Origin: Rhizoclosmatium globosum
Lineage: Eukaryota > Chytridiomycota > Chytridiomycetes > Chytridiales > Chytriomycetaceae
Assembly (NCBI GenBank): GCA_002104985.1
Contig: MCGO01000097.1
Coordinates: forward strand, 1-64,000
DNA: 64,000 nucleotides
Reading direction: 5' to 3'
Position numbers and translations under genes: made by a program. Under the pieces are notes generated by a model. It made no database searches, was not told the origin of the DNA, and saw only the letters and a program-made list of their open reading frames with translations. Positions 1 through 11,900 of the stretch are shown one piece after another; the stretch's first letter is position 1, and the number at the start of each line of letters is the position of its first letter.

Positions 1-3000
1 CGATAGAATGGCAGCAAATCCAACCGCAGTAACGTTTTCGACTGCGTCTGGCGGTGGGATGTACATGACTTCAACCACATCTTGTGCTCCTGGTCGCAAG
101 GTCTTTTGACGGGGCTCAATATTAAACTGAGTAGAGCCGATCCAAAGTGTTGGTACTGATTGAAGCCCTTTGTTGCGAGAAATAACAGTTTGAACTTGTG
201 CACGTCTTTGCGCCATTGGATCCTCGCCTTTTAACTTTTGTCTGAAAACAATTTCCTCCTTCTGAAACGTCAAATCCAAGTCATCTGCAGGCTTTCGTGG
301 CGTATAACGTCCACTGAAACTTATAAGTTCAAAACGCTTTCCTCGTTCCGCATCTTGCTGGGCATATTCATCCAATACTCGCTTTGGATGTGACATCCAG
401 AGTCTGAGCTGCTCCAGTCCATTCTTGTCCGGTGTGGAGCCGGGAAGATGAGCATACGGCTCAATACATATTCCTACCAAAGTCAGCCGATTGCCTGATG
501 GACAAGTAGGAAGAACCATATTGTTGAAAGCTTTGTTAAGTTTGAATGCGATGTGTTTCATCCATGGCCCTCGTTGTCTAGCAGTAAAACTAAAAGTAAC
601 TGGAAACGCGCTGAATCCAAGAACTCGGCTGAATTTGGTATCATCGTCTGAAAACATGCAACTAAATAACTCAAGTCATCCGTCATTCTATCTTTCGTTG
701 AGTCAAGGCCTTCCAAGATGAATTCAATATCATAATGAGACTCATTGATGACACTCAATGTAAGCTGGTCTGAGACTCCGGCAGGGCATGGTTTGAAGTA
801 TACAATATCCCATGTATTAAAATACAAAGGCTGTCCCACGTAAGCCTTCACATAGAGAGGTATGTTTTGGAATTCAGGACAAATTACTTCGATGGCGGTT
901 TTGATGTTTCCTTTAGCACATTCTGAGAGTTTGAGATGAATTTCCACCGTCGTGGCGCTACGTGCAGGAATTTTTACCAGATATTTACACTTTAAGGCTG
1001 GAATATGAGGGTATAAACCAATAGACACAATGTTATCCGAAAGATTCATAATAGTGACGCATCGAAGGACATCTTCGGTATTGGAGGGATCACAAATCCC
1101 AAAATCAACAGTATGTGCTTCACGTTCATTCCAGATCAGCTGTGGCTGACATATATTTTGCAGGATTGAAATATCGATATCAGTCAGGGCGTATGACTTT
1201 GTCCTTTGGAAGCTGTCTTTCTAAACTTTTTTCATGAATTCCAGTTCTCTCTGGAGTCAGCGCAAGTCCTCCGGCCTGTGGAGTCTTCAGCCGTTCTCCG
1301 GGTTAAGGCGATAGGAATTCCTGCGACACCTTCAAGGTTGACTCGCACCAAGTCCCACCTGGAGCTGTGACTTCAATTCCATCAGAGAATCGACCAAGGT
1401 GGTAAGGCTCAAAGATGACAGGTACCATTTTACTCTCCGAAGGTCCCAGCTTCAAGGCTCGTTGCGGAATACTAAATCCCCGCTTTTTCATTTCCTCAAC
1501 AGTTCTTTCATTCACAACAGCAGTATTCGTTCCTTGAGAACCCAATACCGCCGAAGCCTGTGCAACAGCAGCTCTCGCATTCGCTTCGGACGTCAACTCA
1601 AGAGTTAGGACCACTTGTCCGGAAGACAAGTTTTCAATTTTCAAGCTCACTTCCTTCTTCTTTTCAGGTAACATCCATCCAGCATCAATTGAACTTGGTG
1701 TTATTTTGATGAAACTCTGACGAAGTCCGATCAATTCACATGACACAAGTCGCTTCCCTGTAACGTCAATCAAGCTCAAGGAGCCTTCAACTCTCTCCGA
1801 GCGAACAAGGATTGGATTGAACGTGACGGCAATCTGAGACATGCCCTCACCTTGAAGTTTCAAATGGAATGACGGGATGGTGAATACATCAGCTGGTTCT
1901 ACTGACATGAAGAAGTCACGTTCTTCACGGTCTCCACGGTTCGCCCGGTATCGCAGAACAACATTTTTGGTTTCAGGGGAGTGAACTGTTTGGAACTGAA
2001 CGCTCTGTGGATCCATATGCACACGGATAGGAGCTGGTTTCAAGTGGGCAAATTCATCACTGTCTTTCAAATATTGAATGATGTCCTCAGGATCAAGGAC
2101 GGCTGGATCGTCTGAATCAGGTGACAATATAGTGGACAAGTCGGTGTTGAAATCTTTGAGTCTCCGGATCGCACCAGTAGTTAGAGTCCTCTCCGCCACG
2201 AGCGTCTTTCCCAATTTCAGCTTGAGTGACTTTGAGTTGAGTTAGCAAGTCCTCAAGAAGCATGGCTCCTGTCACTTTCTTTGGTTGAGGTTTTCCATCA
2301 GGTCCGATTTCAAGTTGAATGATGGAGTCATCCTCTTCTTCAAATGTTGGCCATTGCATCCGATCCTTTTTGGGTACGGGGAGAAGCATAATTCCCTTTG
2401 ATTTAGAATCGATGGAACATCAAAGTAAGCAATTCCGTCTGGAGTAAATCCAATGGGAACAGGTAGTTGACAGCCCTTTGGAATGAAAAATGGCTGACCG
2501 AGGTTGTCATATCCTCCAACTTGATTCCTTTGCCCTTCAGATAAAGAGCCATCGGAATTGTAGAATTTGATTCCGTCAGTGGTGATTCCAAGTGGCTGCG
2601 GTTTCACACTTGGTGTTTTGCCGTAATACGGTAACATATCTGGAGTATACCCAGCGGGCATGGGTGGCATATTAACGGGAGGAGGAAAGTAAGGATCTCC
2701 CGTTGAGGTAAATCCAGACGGAAGAGGACTTCCAGGCAATGGTCCTTTCTCGGCAGCATTCGCAAGTGACGTTAACGAGTTTTGACCGCTTGGAAGCGAA
2801 GCAACACTTCGTTGCCGATGTCCAAAAGATTGTGCTAAACGTAGGTGAGCCAGTTGTAACAATAAATCAATAACCAACCATCACGATAGTCATCATCGAT
2901 TACTTGAAGATTGATGCAGCTCCACTTTGTTGGGGTGTTGCGGTTTCGAATGAAAAGGTTAAATGTTGCTCCAGCAGAGAGTAAATTTCTGGATTAATTG

Positions 3001-6000
3001 ATTAGCAGGACAATCAGTGACATCAAATCATTTACGCATTGGAGTCTCGTTGAACGGATACTGCAGAAACATCCCTATCAATGCCGACGACCTGACAAAG
3101 AATCTGCTGCAAAGATGACTGCCCCGGCTGAATAATATCAAACAGAACTGGAGCATACAACGGAAAATCAGTTGTACACTGAACAGGTTTCAACGACCTT
3201 GGTAACGTAAAAATCAGAATTGCTATCAAATCCTCCTTCGTTCAAAAACTACACTTACAAATTCTTGTTAGGCCACAAGACTGGATTCTTATCAAACGTG
3301 TATCCAGTAGGCGCCGGTTTCTCCCACTCCACATCCTCTTCATAATCTTTATATATTGCTGATGCAACTGGTGCGGAACTGTCAACTGCATCTGGGTCAA
3401 ACCCAGCAAACGGCGAAACATTCAAGAACCCAGGTGGAATCTTTTTCGCCACAAGAGCACGACTCTGGTCTGTGGATTTACTCTCCCGCACCATCTGATC
3501 CCCTCGCTGCATCCCTTCAAACCGAACCCCTGCTTCTTGTGGCATCTGCCGCGTAGTTCCAGTTGGGATGGGGAGATCTGATGCGTCGTTTCCTCGTTCA
3601 ACGTCGACTCTTCGTAAGGTTCCGCGACGCTTTACGAACCCGAAGCCAGCACCTGGTGCCGTCATTTCTTCAGGTAATGTATCTTCTGCGACAGATTCTT
3701 GTGGCTTAGAAGCCTTTGACACACGGCCTGTAGCGCTAGGTCTTCCAAGAACACTGATACGTTTGGACGGCTGTTGCTGTTCTTGAATGGGCTTGATTTG
3801 GGCAGGGAGTTCCGGCTCTTTCTTGGCCTTCTCGATACCACGGATTGCATACACGTCAACGAGTTTTGTCGGTGCGTACGTGTATCCGACTGGAAGTCCT
3901 GGATCCCTCCGATACGTTCAGAAGCTTCATAGTAGCAGGAAGGGATGGGGATTTTTTCAAACCACGTTGGCTCCATAAAGACGGGAGGGATAGTTGTGAC
4001 GCCAGATGGAACGCCAGGAATGTTTGGAATTGGACGAGAGATTAAAACGTTCGACTTTGGATGGATAGGAAGGCCGACAGCGATAGCCTTCGTGTTGAAC
4101 ATAGAAGAGTTGTTATCAGCAAAGAAACCGGGGTGGTCAGAAACTGGGAGGAGTCTTGAGTACGTTCCAGGAGTAAGGAGGAGCTGTTTGAGAAGCTTCG
4201 CACGGAGAGCCATTCTAGATTCTTCAGCAATCATTTTCTGGTTAAATGATGTAAGTCGATGTTAGATCAGGTGATAAGCAGCTCACTTTCTTATACGCAG
4301 CCATTTCTCTGTCATAAGCGCTCTTGTCAAAACTCTCAACTTCCAAATCTTTCACCAGTTTAAGCCCAGTTTGTAAAGCGTCCAGGGCCAACAATCCGTT
4401 ATCTTCGTTTGTAACAGGGAGCCATGTACTGATAATGATATACCGCTGTCAATTTAATCTAATTTAAGTAGAATGAATGAACATACCTGACAAACTGAAC
4501 CGCAACCATTTGCACGCCTTCGGTAGCAACTTTCAGCAATGGACTGACAAACGACTTAAAGATTGCACCAACGTATTTTTCATTTTGCTCCGTATGTTTA
4601 ATCTGAACTAAGGATTAGTCGGATCTGAGATACCTGAAACACTTACATCATGAACCAAAGTACTCATGACAGACTTGACAACATGAAGTGGGCCCTTTGG
4701 AAAACCTTTCTTCAGAGTTCCGTCTGATTTCATCTAATTTTTGTTGGGTAACTTGCCAATAACCCTCCAAACTGGATTTAGTCACCTGCAGTCGTGTATC
4801 TCCGTGTTCAAACTCGTTCGAGAGAGCATAAATCGTCAAATCTTCCATGTATCGTGAATGTTGACTCAAATTGGTGGTAAACTTTCCAAGTGCATAAATC
4901 AGATAGATTTTCATGGATCGGTTGTCTGCCTGGTATTTCAACAAGGCGTCCTTTGAATAGTCATCTATCTTTAGCTTTGATGTGGAAGAAATAGAATCAA
5001 GTCTCACCCCGCTGAGCTTACGCTCTTTGAACTGGATATCAATAAGTTTCTTGATAAGCTCTTTGAACACCTGTCAGTCAAGTTAGATATGGTTCTTTCG
5101 TGGACTTCAGAGTCATTACCCGCAAAAGCATATTGTCATGTTCGCGAATGAAACCGAGCTGATGAGCTAGAATTCCGAGTAAATAAACAGCTTTCAAACG
5201 GTTTTCGAGTCTGCAGTCTGAAATCATGAGATTGACGAGGGAATTCAGGATATTCTGTGTGGGGAATGTAGGTGAATGACACTCAGTTAAGAACTAAGCG
5301 CGTACCTGTCGTGTGCTTGAGTCCAAGAGAGTGTCGTTAATAACCGGGACGGCAATTTTGAGCGCGCACATTGCCATATAACGGCCAATACATTCTGCTT
5401 GTGTGAGTCCAATGAGGAGAAGCTTCCAACCCCGATTAAAGTTGACTTGGACAGTGAAATAATCTGCTTCGACTGGAAGGACCGTGTCAAAAGACAAAAA
5501 TCAATCAAAAACTCACTGATTGGCTGAGAAAACAAGCCTTCCGCAATAATCCTCAATTCTGACGTTACATTCACGTTTGGAACAGTATCAAAGGATAGAC
5601 CCTCAATACCAAATCCTGATCTCTGACTCGCCTGGTTTTCTATTGGAGCTTCCTTTGATGCAGTTTTCCTTCCCCGACCAGTAGCAACCTTTGACTTTCT
5701 CCCCACAGGAATGTCTTCGCCCAGGTTCTCGTCATCCAGGTCTTCGTCCATACTCTGTTTGTTTTGCGCTTCGTTATCAGCATCAGCATCGGCATCAGCG
5801 GAGTGAGGCCGGGAATCAGAGTCCACGTTCCCGTTCGCGTTGACGTTGACGTTGACGTTGTCGTCCGAGTCGGTTTTGTTTGCGCGGGTCTTTCGTTCTG
5901 CGGCAAACTTTGCTTCCTTCAGTTTTGCGGCGCCGGCGGCAACAAACTGGGTCGTTGAGTCGACGAGGCCGCCGCCGCCGATGCTGCGGCGGACCGAGGC

Positions 6001-6366
6001 CTCGGACGAGTGTTTGTGCACGAGAAGCCACAGCGATTCAATGTTGTCGATGAACGAGGCCGGCGTCGTCTCGCTCTCGTTGAGCAGCGATGCAAAGAAC
6101 CCGACTTTCTGTTGGACCACATTATTGTTTGTTGGTGAATAACGAGTGAATAAAACACGAAGAAAGTAAATAAATACCACGTGGTCGCGTAGCTTGGCCC
6201 ACAGTCGACTTGCGCGTGTCGTTGGTGCATTCTGTCGTTTGACGAGTGATTTGACTAGATCACTCAGCGTCTTGATTTGGGCGGTGTTGCTCTTGGCGCC
6301 TGCTGCCGCCGCTCGCGCTTTTCGCGCTCCTCCGATTCCTCCGCGACCACGTGAATTCGTATTCAT
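1..6366 (-). CDS. Large axonemal-type protein: N-terminal HEAT/ARM-like helices plus ASH/HYDIN-type Ig domains (partial, 3' end off window)
   Basis: The start is the ATG at 6366 (MNTNSRGRGG). Readable exons run 6366-6178, 6108-5517, 5472-5306, 5254-5120, 5070-4786, 4733-4647, 4602-4487, 4428-4287 and 4237 onward, and coding sequence is still open at base 1. The N-terminal half has helical repeats and an acidic low-complexity stretch near 5700-5850. The middle carries recurrent motifs of the type P-x-G-[YF]-T-x-x-x-x-[PA]-[YF]-[YF] (about 2400-3900). The C-terminal part has several ASH/MSP-like beta domains, for example VDFGICDPSNTEDV near 1100. ASH/HYDIN-type Ig domains are typical of central-apparatus and other ciliary proteins, so I infer an axonemal role, but I cannot name the orthologue. 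The reading frame shifts at about 650, 2210, 2395 and 3905, each at a 3-4 base homopolymer, so either the assembly has indels or the gene is decaying. Exon borders below 3300 are uncertain. Confidence 0.7.
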
Positions 6367-6561
6367 AGCTGTGGTGTGGTGGTGGATTCAGAAGGAGATG
6401 ATGGAAGTTTTGTTTGGCAGTTGAAAATTGTTTGACATCTCTGGACTAACTTCATTCATCTTCAAGTGCAGATGCTCTTGATTTTCTTACTAAACTTTTG
6501 AAGCAGTAGCCAAAACATTGTCATCATTTTTGGACTATTGTTCCGGAACCCTTCTTCAACA

Positions 6562-7491
6562 ATGGACGCTGTTGCTTTCAACTCAACAACTAATATTGAC
6601 TGGGTCACTGCAACTGTAGCTTTTGAGTTCACGCTTGCTGCTACCGATGCCGGGAAATTCTTGTTCCTCTTGTGGCTTATTATTAGTATCGAACTTCCAT
6701 TGCGCGGGTTACCTTGCACCTTTCGACACGTGTTTACCGTTACGAACAGTCTTCTGCTTTGTTTGTACTTTTCAATGATGTCGTTTTTCATTGCATCAGC
6801 CATCAGTCACTCCCACCACGACGACATACTGTTCCAACATCGGGCAATGAAGGCAGTATCCATTACATTCGGCCTCACAGAGCTCAGCTACCTCTGGTTC
6901 AATTTTATCCGTTCCTCCGAAGTCCTCAAACTTTATTCCACTCCCAAAGTCTACAAAGTTTTCCAAAGAATCTTATACCTCACACCAATCTGTTCAACAA
7001 CCTCCTTCTTTCTCGAATTCATTCCCGTCGATCCAATAGATAGCTACAAGATCTATGTGTTCGCAGCCATCATCCCAGCAATGCTTACCCTCGCCCTCGA
7101 CTCATTCTTCACTTACTCTTACCTCTTCCACCTCTTCTTCTCAACATCCATGAACATCACAGCACAACCAGAATGCAAAATAATTGCAAGATACGGACTT
7201 ATATCCACGAGCCTCTGTTTCTTTGGCTTCTGTTTCTTTGTCCTCCAGAGCATCACGTTTTTTCAACCGGTTTCGGATGACGGCATTATTCGTTTGTTTT
7301 ATGTATCAAATGCTCTCTTTGACTTGGGTATGTGGGGTGCTGAGACAACTGTCTTTTTTATGAAGATTGCGCTTGTCCGGCCTGGGATGTTGCAAGTGAA
7401 CGGTGGGAAACAGAGCGTTAAAAACCTTGCAAAAGGGTTTTTGGATGGGAGTGACAATTTGAATACGATTGCCAGGGAGGTTGAGAAGTAA
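6562..7491 (+). CDS. Seven-transmembrane protein of unknown function
   Basis: This is a single-exon frame of 309 residues from the ATG at 6562 (MDAVAFNSTT). An upstream in-frame TTG at 6538 is not a likely eukaryotic start. Seven hydrophobic segments are visible, at roughly residues 15-45, 55-80, 95-115, 130-150, 165-195, 210-240 and 250-275, with a short N terminus containing two NxT/S sites and a hydrophilic C-terminal tail. That layout resembles a GPCR-like or other 7-TM membrane protein, but I see no diagnostic rhodopsin-type motif and no retinal lysine context I can defend. It is transcribed divergently from the axonemal-type gene across a 195-bp gap, so the two could share a promoter region. 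No ligand or pathway is assigned. Confidence 0.75.
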   Translation: MDAVAFNSTTNIDWVTATVAFEFTLAATDAGKFLFLLWLIISIELPLRGLPCTFRHVFTVTNSLLLCLYFSMMSFFIASAISHSHHDDILFQHRAMKAVSITFGLTELSYLWFNFIRSSEVLKLYSTPKVYKVFQRILYLTPICSTTSFFLEFIPVDPIDSYKIYVFAAIIPAMLTLALDSFFTYSYLFHLFFSTSMNITAQPECKIIARYGLISTSLCFFGFCFFVLQSITFFQPVSDDGIIRLFYVSNALFDLGMWGAETTVFFMKIALVRPGMLQVNGGKQSVKNLAKGFLDGSDNLNTIAREVEK

Positions 7492-7953
7492 CGGAATTTG
7501 TTATTCGTTCAAGACTCTCAAACGACTGGGACTTTTCATGGGATTAGTGAGCTATCGCGTAAATTTAATGGGTGGGCGAAGAATGAAGAGGGTTGCCATG
7601 CAATAAGTTTGAAGTATTGCCAACAAACGGTTTCGGTTTTTTTGTAAGTTCCCTGGAAATAGCAAATAGATAAATGCTTATTGCACCGTAAATAGAGCAA
7701 ATATATCAGAATCAAAAGCCATTCACTGGACGATATACAACTATTCTTGGCCAATAAATACTCGAAGTGCGCTTATTTATTGGTACATTGCTCCCAAATT
7801 AACCCGCTGTCTCCCTCCACTGATTACCCAATTCCTGGACCACAGTTGGAGAGAGAAGATTGGCTGTGGTTTAAGAATGTGCAATGAAGCATAGTTCGAA
7901 AAGTTCTATACCGTTGAAGTACATTCTCAATCAATGTCCAAGTCAAATTTGTT
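7492..7953. other. Intergenic, no gene seen
   Basis: AT-rich spacer downstream of the 7-TM gene. I see no long frame with protein-like composition, no tRNA and no repeat shared with other parts of the window. Confidence 0.5.
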
Positions 7954-8401
7954 GTGATTAACTTCAAAGGCTTTACCTTGTGGCTTAACAAGAGGATGCA
8001 CTCCCGAAAGAAACTGACAAGAGTATTTCGCCGAGAATACCGATACTTCAACATTAATGATACTGTTATGGAGGAAGGGGATTCCCGTCTTCTTCAAAGG
8101 AGCATTCAAGGTGGAGAGGGAGAGAAAGAAGTGAAGTTGGTGAACTTGGGGGTGCGCTGGACTCTTAAACGAAACATGTGCTTTATGCTCGTTGTGCGAT
8201 GTCATTGTGTCTATGGAGGACAAGCGGACTTGCAGTGAATAATAAAAGCGCATTGGATTTCCCAGCAAAGCATCACGTTATAAAAGCAATAAAATAATGA
8301 TTCAAAGCCTATTTCGGTAATTCACATCGAAGAAGGTAGAACCAAATGCATCATAACACTTTTCATCAACCCAGCCATGACGAACATACCAGACGAACCT
8401 C
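7954..8401 (+). pseudogene. Left half of a partial PNUTS-like gene duplicate, interrupted by the copia element
   Basis: From about 7995 to 8100 the plus strand encodes a degraded version of the PP1-docking region of the PNUTS-like gene at 20585-24046. The copy reads HSRKKLTRVF followed by YRYFNINDTVMEEGD; the intact gene reads HPRKKRKAVTF followed by TRYFNIDDDVMAAGD. Similarity fades after about 8120 and the frame stops at 8236-8238. The matching right half resumes at about 15480, beyond the retrotransposon, in the same orientation. Only the central and C-terminal parts of the parent are represented, so this is a partial duplication. The order parent-like block, copia, parent-like block indicates that the element inserted into the duplicate. 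Confidence 0.6.
8397..8401. repeat. Target-site duplication, left copy (ACCTC)
   Basis: Five bases abutting the LTR end, repeated exactly at 15383-15387. Five bp is the usual duplication size for Ty1/copia integrases. Confidence 0.9.
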
Positions 8402-8700
8402 TGTTAGGACGGGCGACTTGTGTGGCAGGCACTGGAAGTGTTTGTTGTGAAAAAGCGAAGAACCGGGATCACGTGTGCAATCCACGGACGGACGGGAGTG
8501 GTCGGAAGCGGAGTTCCGTTCAGTCCCGGTCCGGAATCTCCACGCAACCCCGTCACGCTCACCTTGACGTCGCTTATCACACTTCCAACTACGTACCTCC
8601 TGCTTGGGTAAGTTAGTCGGTTCTGTAGTGGAATGGTGAGGGAGTGGGTGCGGACTAACCTGTCGACAGATCACTCGGAGAAGACTTCTCCGTCGTAACA
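8402..8700 (-). repeat. 3' LTR of the copia element
   Basis: 299-bp direct repeat with 15084-15382, bounded by TG and CA dinucleotides. No differences from the other LTR were found on reading both through. Confidence 0.95.
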
Positions 8701-8716
8701 CCCCCCTGTGACGACA
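8701..8716 (-). promoter_or_regulatory. Polypurine tract of the copia element
   Basis: On the minus strand TCGTCACAGGGGGG ends exactly at the LTR border, the expected place for the plus-strand DNA primer. The same 14-mer recurs at about 8813-8826, roughly 100 nt further inside the element, so a second priming site is possible. Confidence 0.7.
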
Positions 8717-8929
8717 GGGTAGGTTGCAGTCACGTGTGAAGTGATAAGAGTGTCGGACTAGATTGAGTGCGTATAATAAGCCCAGAGGTGCCGGCACGCG
8801 CGTGACACGCGTCCCCCCTGTGACGAGACTATACTGGAGACACAGAAGCTTTTTACAAGCATAAGGCTAAACATTTAATTCACCAGAATAGAGTGCGAGC
8901 TTGAAGAATTGAACTTCATAAATGTTTAT

Positions 8930-11900
8930 TTAATCACTAAACCTTGTGTATCTGACTCTAAGTGCTTTAAACTTATAATCAGGGTCAACATCAGATAACT
9001 TACACATTCCCATCATACCACATAACCTGTAGTGTTGGGGAGCAGGCAGAGCCTTAGTAAGTACATCAGCAACCATCAACTCAGTGGGGCAGTAAACCAG
9101 AGAAACATTGCTGTTTTCAATATGTTCACGTACAAAATGAGCCTTGACCTCCATGTGTTTAACACGGGCATGGTTGATGGGGTTGGATGCAATAGCAATT
9201 GTAGACTGATTGTCTTGATCAATTACTGTGGAACCAGGCAACTTGAAACCAAGTTCTTGCAAGAATAGACGCATCCAAAGAGCTTCTTTAACTGCTTCAA
9301 CGAGGGCATAGAGCTCGGATTCAGTAGAAGACAAAGCAGTAGTTGACTGCTTCTTGGAGTACCAGGCAACTGGACCTCCAAAAGCCATCATCACATACGC
9401 AGAGCGAGACTTACGATCAGTCTCTTGTGCAAAACTTGAATCAGCAGCAGCATGTGGAGCCAATCCTTCTGGCAGTTCCATATCAAGTGGTCGGTCAGTC
9501 CTTACTCGAGACTCTTCAGAAGAGTAGACAGTGAGGTCACCAGAAGCACTTGCCTTGAAAAGAATTCCCCAATCATAAGTTCTACGAAGATAGCGTAAAA
9601 CTCGAATCAGCGCATCATAATCATGCTGAGTGGTGGAGGAACGTTGAAACTGAGCCAGAGTGTTCACAGCGCATATGAGGTCTGGTCTGGTCATACAACT
9701 CAAATAAATCAACTTGGCAATAATTGAACAGTATTTGCGTTGTCCTTCTGCAGAAACGGGAGGGCTACTTGGGTCATGATTCCAAGTGGTGGCCATTGGA
9801 GTATCGGCCCAATTGTTGGAGTCCAGATCCCAAATATCGTATTCTTTCAGCAGAGCATGAGCATATTGAGGTTGTCCTATCCATATTCCCGCTTTGGTGC
9901 GTTCAACTTGGATCTTGAGAATCCATTTGGCTTGGCCAAGGTCAGAAATCTCAAACTCAGACTTAATAAGCTCCTTGATTTGGTCAATCACAGCTTGGTC
10001 CTTACAAGCAATGAGGATATCATCAACATAGAATAGAATGATGACAAGTTGACCAGTAGTTGGATCAATCTTCATGAAGACACAGGAATCAGTTTTCAAC
10101 TGTTGGAAACCAATTTTCACAAAGAAATCGCGTAGTCTCTTATACCATTGGCGTCCAGCTTGGCGAAGACCATAGAGTGCTTTCTTGAGCTCGGCAAAGA
10201 GAGGTCTACCTTCAGAGTCTTTTTCAGTGAACCCTGGGGGAAGATGCATGTAGTTTGGATGGTCCAAGTCACCATACAAAAATGCAGTCTTGATATCAAG
10301 TTGCGAAATGTTGAGGTTAAATGCGGCGCTTAACGCGATGAGAACACGGATTGCCTTGATCTTGACTGTTGGCGAATGAGTTTCGTCAAAGTCATCATAA
10401 GGGGTTTGACCACAGCCGACTGCAACAAGACGAGCTTTGAAGCGAGTGATGAATCCTTCAGGATCAGTCTTGTATGCGTAAACCCACTTTGATTTGATGG
10501 GTTTGCGACCTTCAGGCAAAAGAGAAGTGGTGTAAACTTCGCGGTTCATTAGACTCTCAATTTCACAAAGCATTGCACGTTGAAAGTAGGCAGCAAAGCG
10601 TCCTTCCATAGCTTCACGAACTGACTTAGGAACAGGTGGAGCATTGGAAACATGAATACGTTCAGTTGGTATATCAGAGGGAGCAGCCTTGGACCAATCA
10701 AAGTGAAGTTCTGGTCGGCGGGCAGCGTTGATGCGAGATCTTTCTTTCTCCAACTCTTCCATCTGGGAACTCATAAAGCTATCCATTTCGACACGAGCAT
10801 GTTCGGCGCGGCGGCGGAGTTTACTGAATTTCTTGCCAGTTGATTTGGCAGCACGTTCAACTCGGTGTTGAAGCCTAATGTATGTAGTACTTGCACGAAC
10901 CACAGTAGTTATAGCTTCAAGTGCGCGGCGGCTCAATGCAGCTTCAAAGTCTGGATCAGATAGGGTTGCTGGCTCTGCTTCATCGTTGGACTTAGCAGGT
11001 TTGGTGCCAGGGCTTGAGGCTTCAGAGTCAGATTCTGAATCTGAGTCTGACATAAGGACTTGACCTTCCTTGAAAAGGTGTTGCATATAAGATATGAATT
11101 CATCTAAATCACTGGTACCAAGGGAAATAGACGACTTGGAAACCTTTGCTCGGAGACGACGTGGCTTTTGTGGAGGTTCACTCGAAGACTCGCGGCTACG
11201 TGGTCGCTTTCGCAGGCTTCGACCAGGCTCTTGGAGGAGACGAGAAATATCCTCACGTTCTCTGGCAAGGCGAGGGCCATCGATTAAAGGTCCCGAAAAT
11301 AATGGGCTGGAACTGTCAGCAGAATCTATAGGAAAACATAAAGAATGTTACATTTTGCTTGGCGTATTGAGGAATACTAACCATGGGCCATAGATTCACC
11401 AACAGGCTGGACTTTAGAGAATAGCTTCTCAAGACTTGCCTCATCGTCAGTCATGATAGTATCATCTAAAGATTTGTATGATTGTTACATAAGAATTTGA
11501 AGGAATTATGATAGTGTACGGCTATTCACCTTCATCTTCCAAAGAAACTGCCTCAACGTCCCCTTTATACGTCATCTCAGACTTGGAAAGTGTAGTAGCA
11601 TCGGTGTCCCAACCAGACTCTGGAGTGTCAGATTCGGAGTCAACAAGTGCTTCAGGTACCTTGAAACCATCATCTGGTATGTCAATGAAGTAGTCGAAAA
11701 CTTCATCTTCAACCGGAGTCACTGGCATTGATGTCTTCATGGCATCAGCATGGGCCTTGACAAACGGGTTTACCACTGTTGGATCAAAGGTCTTTCCAAG
11801 AAAGATGGTGGGGCACCAGCGAACGTGAAATACTTCAACTGGCTTTTGAAGGCGATAGTTCCAAACAATCATGATAGTACGCGACTTGTATGCAAGAAAG

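Noticed and set aside
3898..3914. Ultra-short (17-26 nt) introns in the axonemal-type gene
   Set aside because: Each frame change is also solved by a one-base homopolymer indel, the simpler explanation; kept only as an alternative in the findings.
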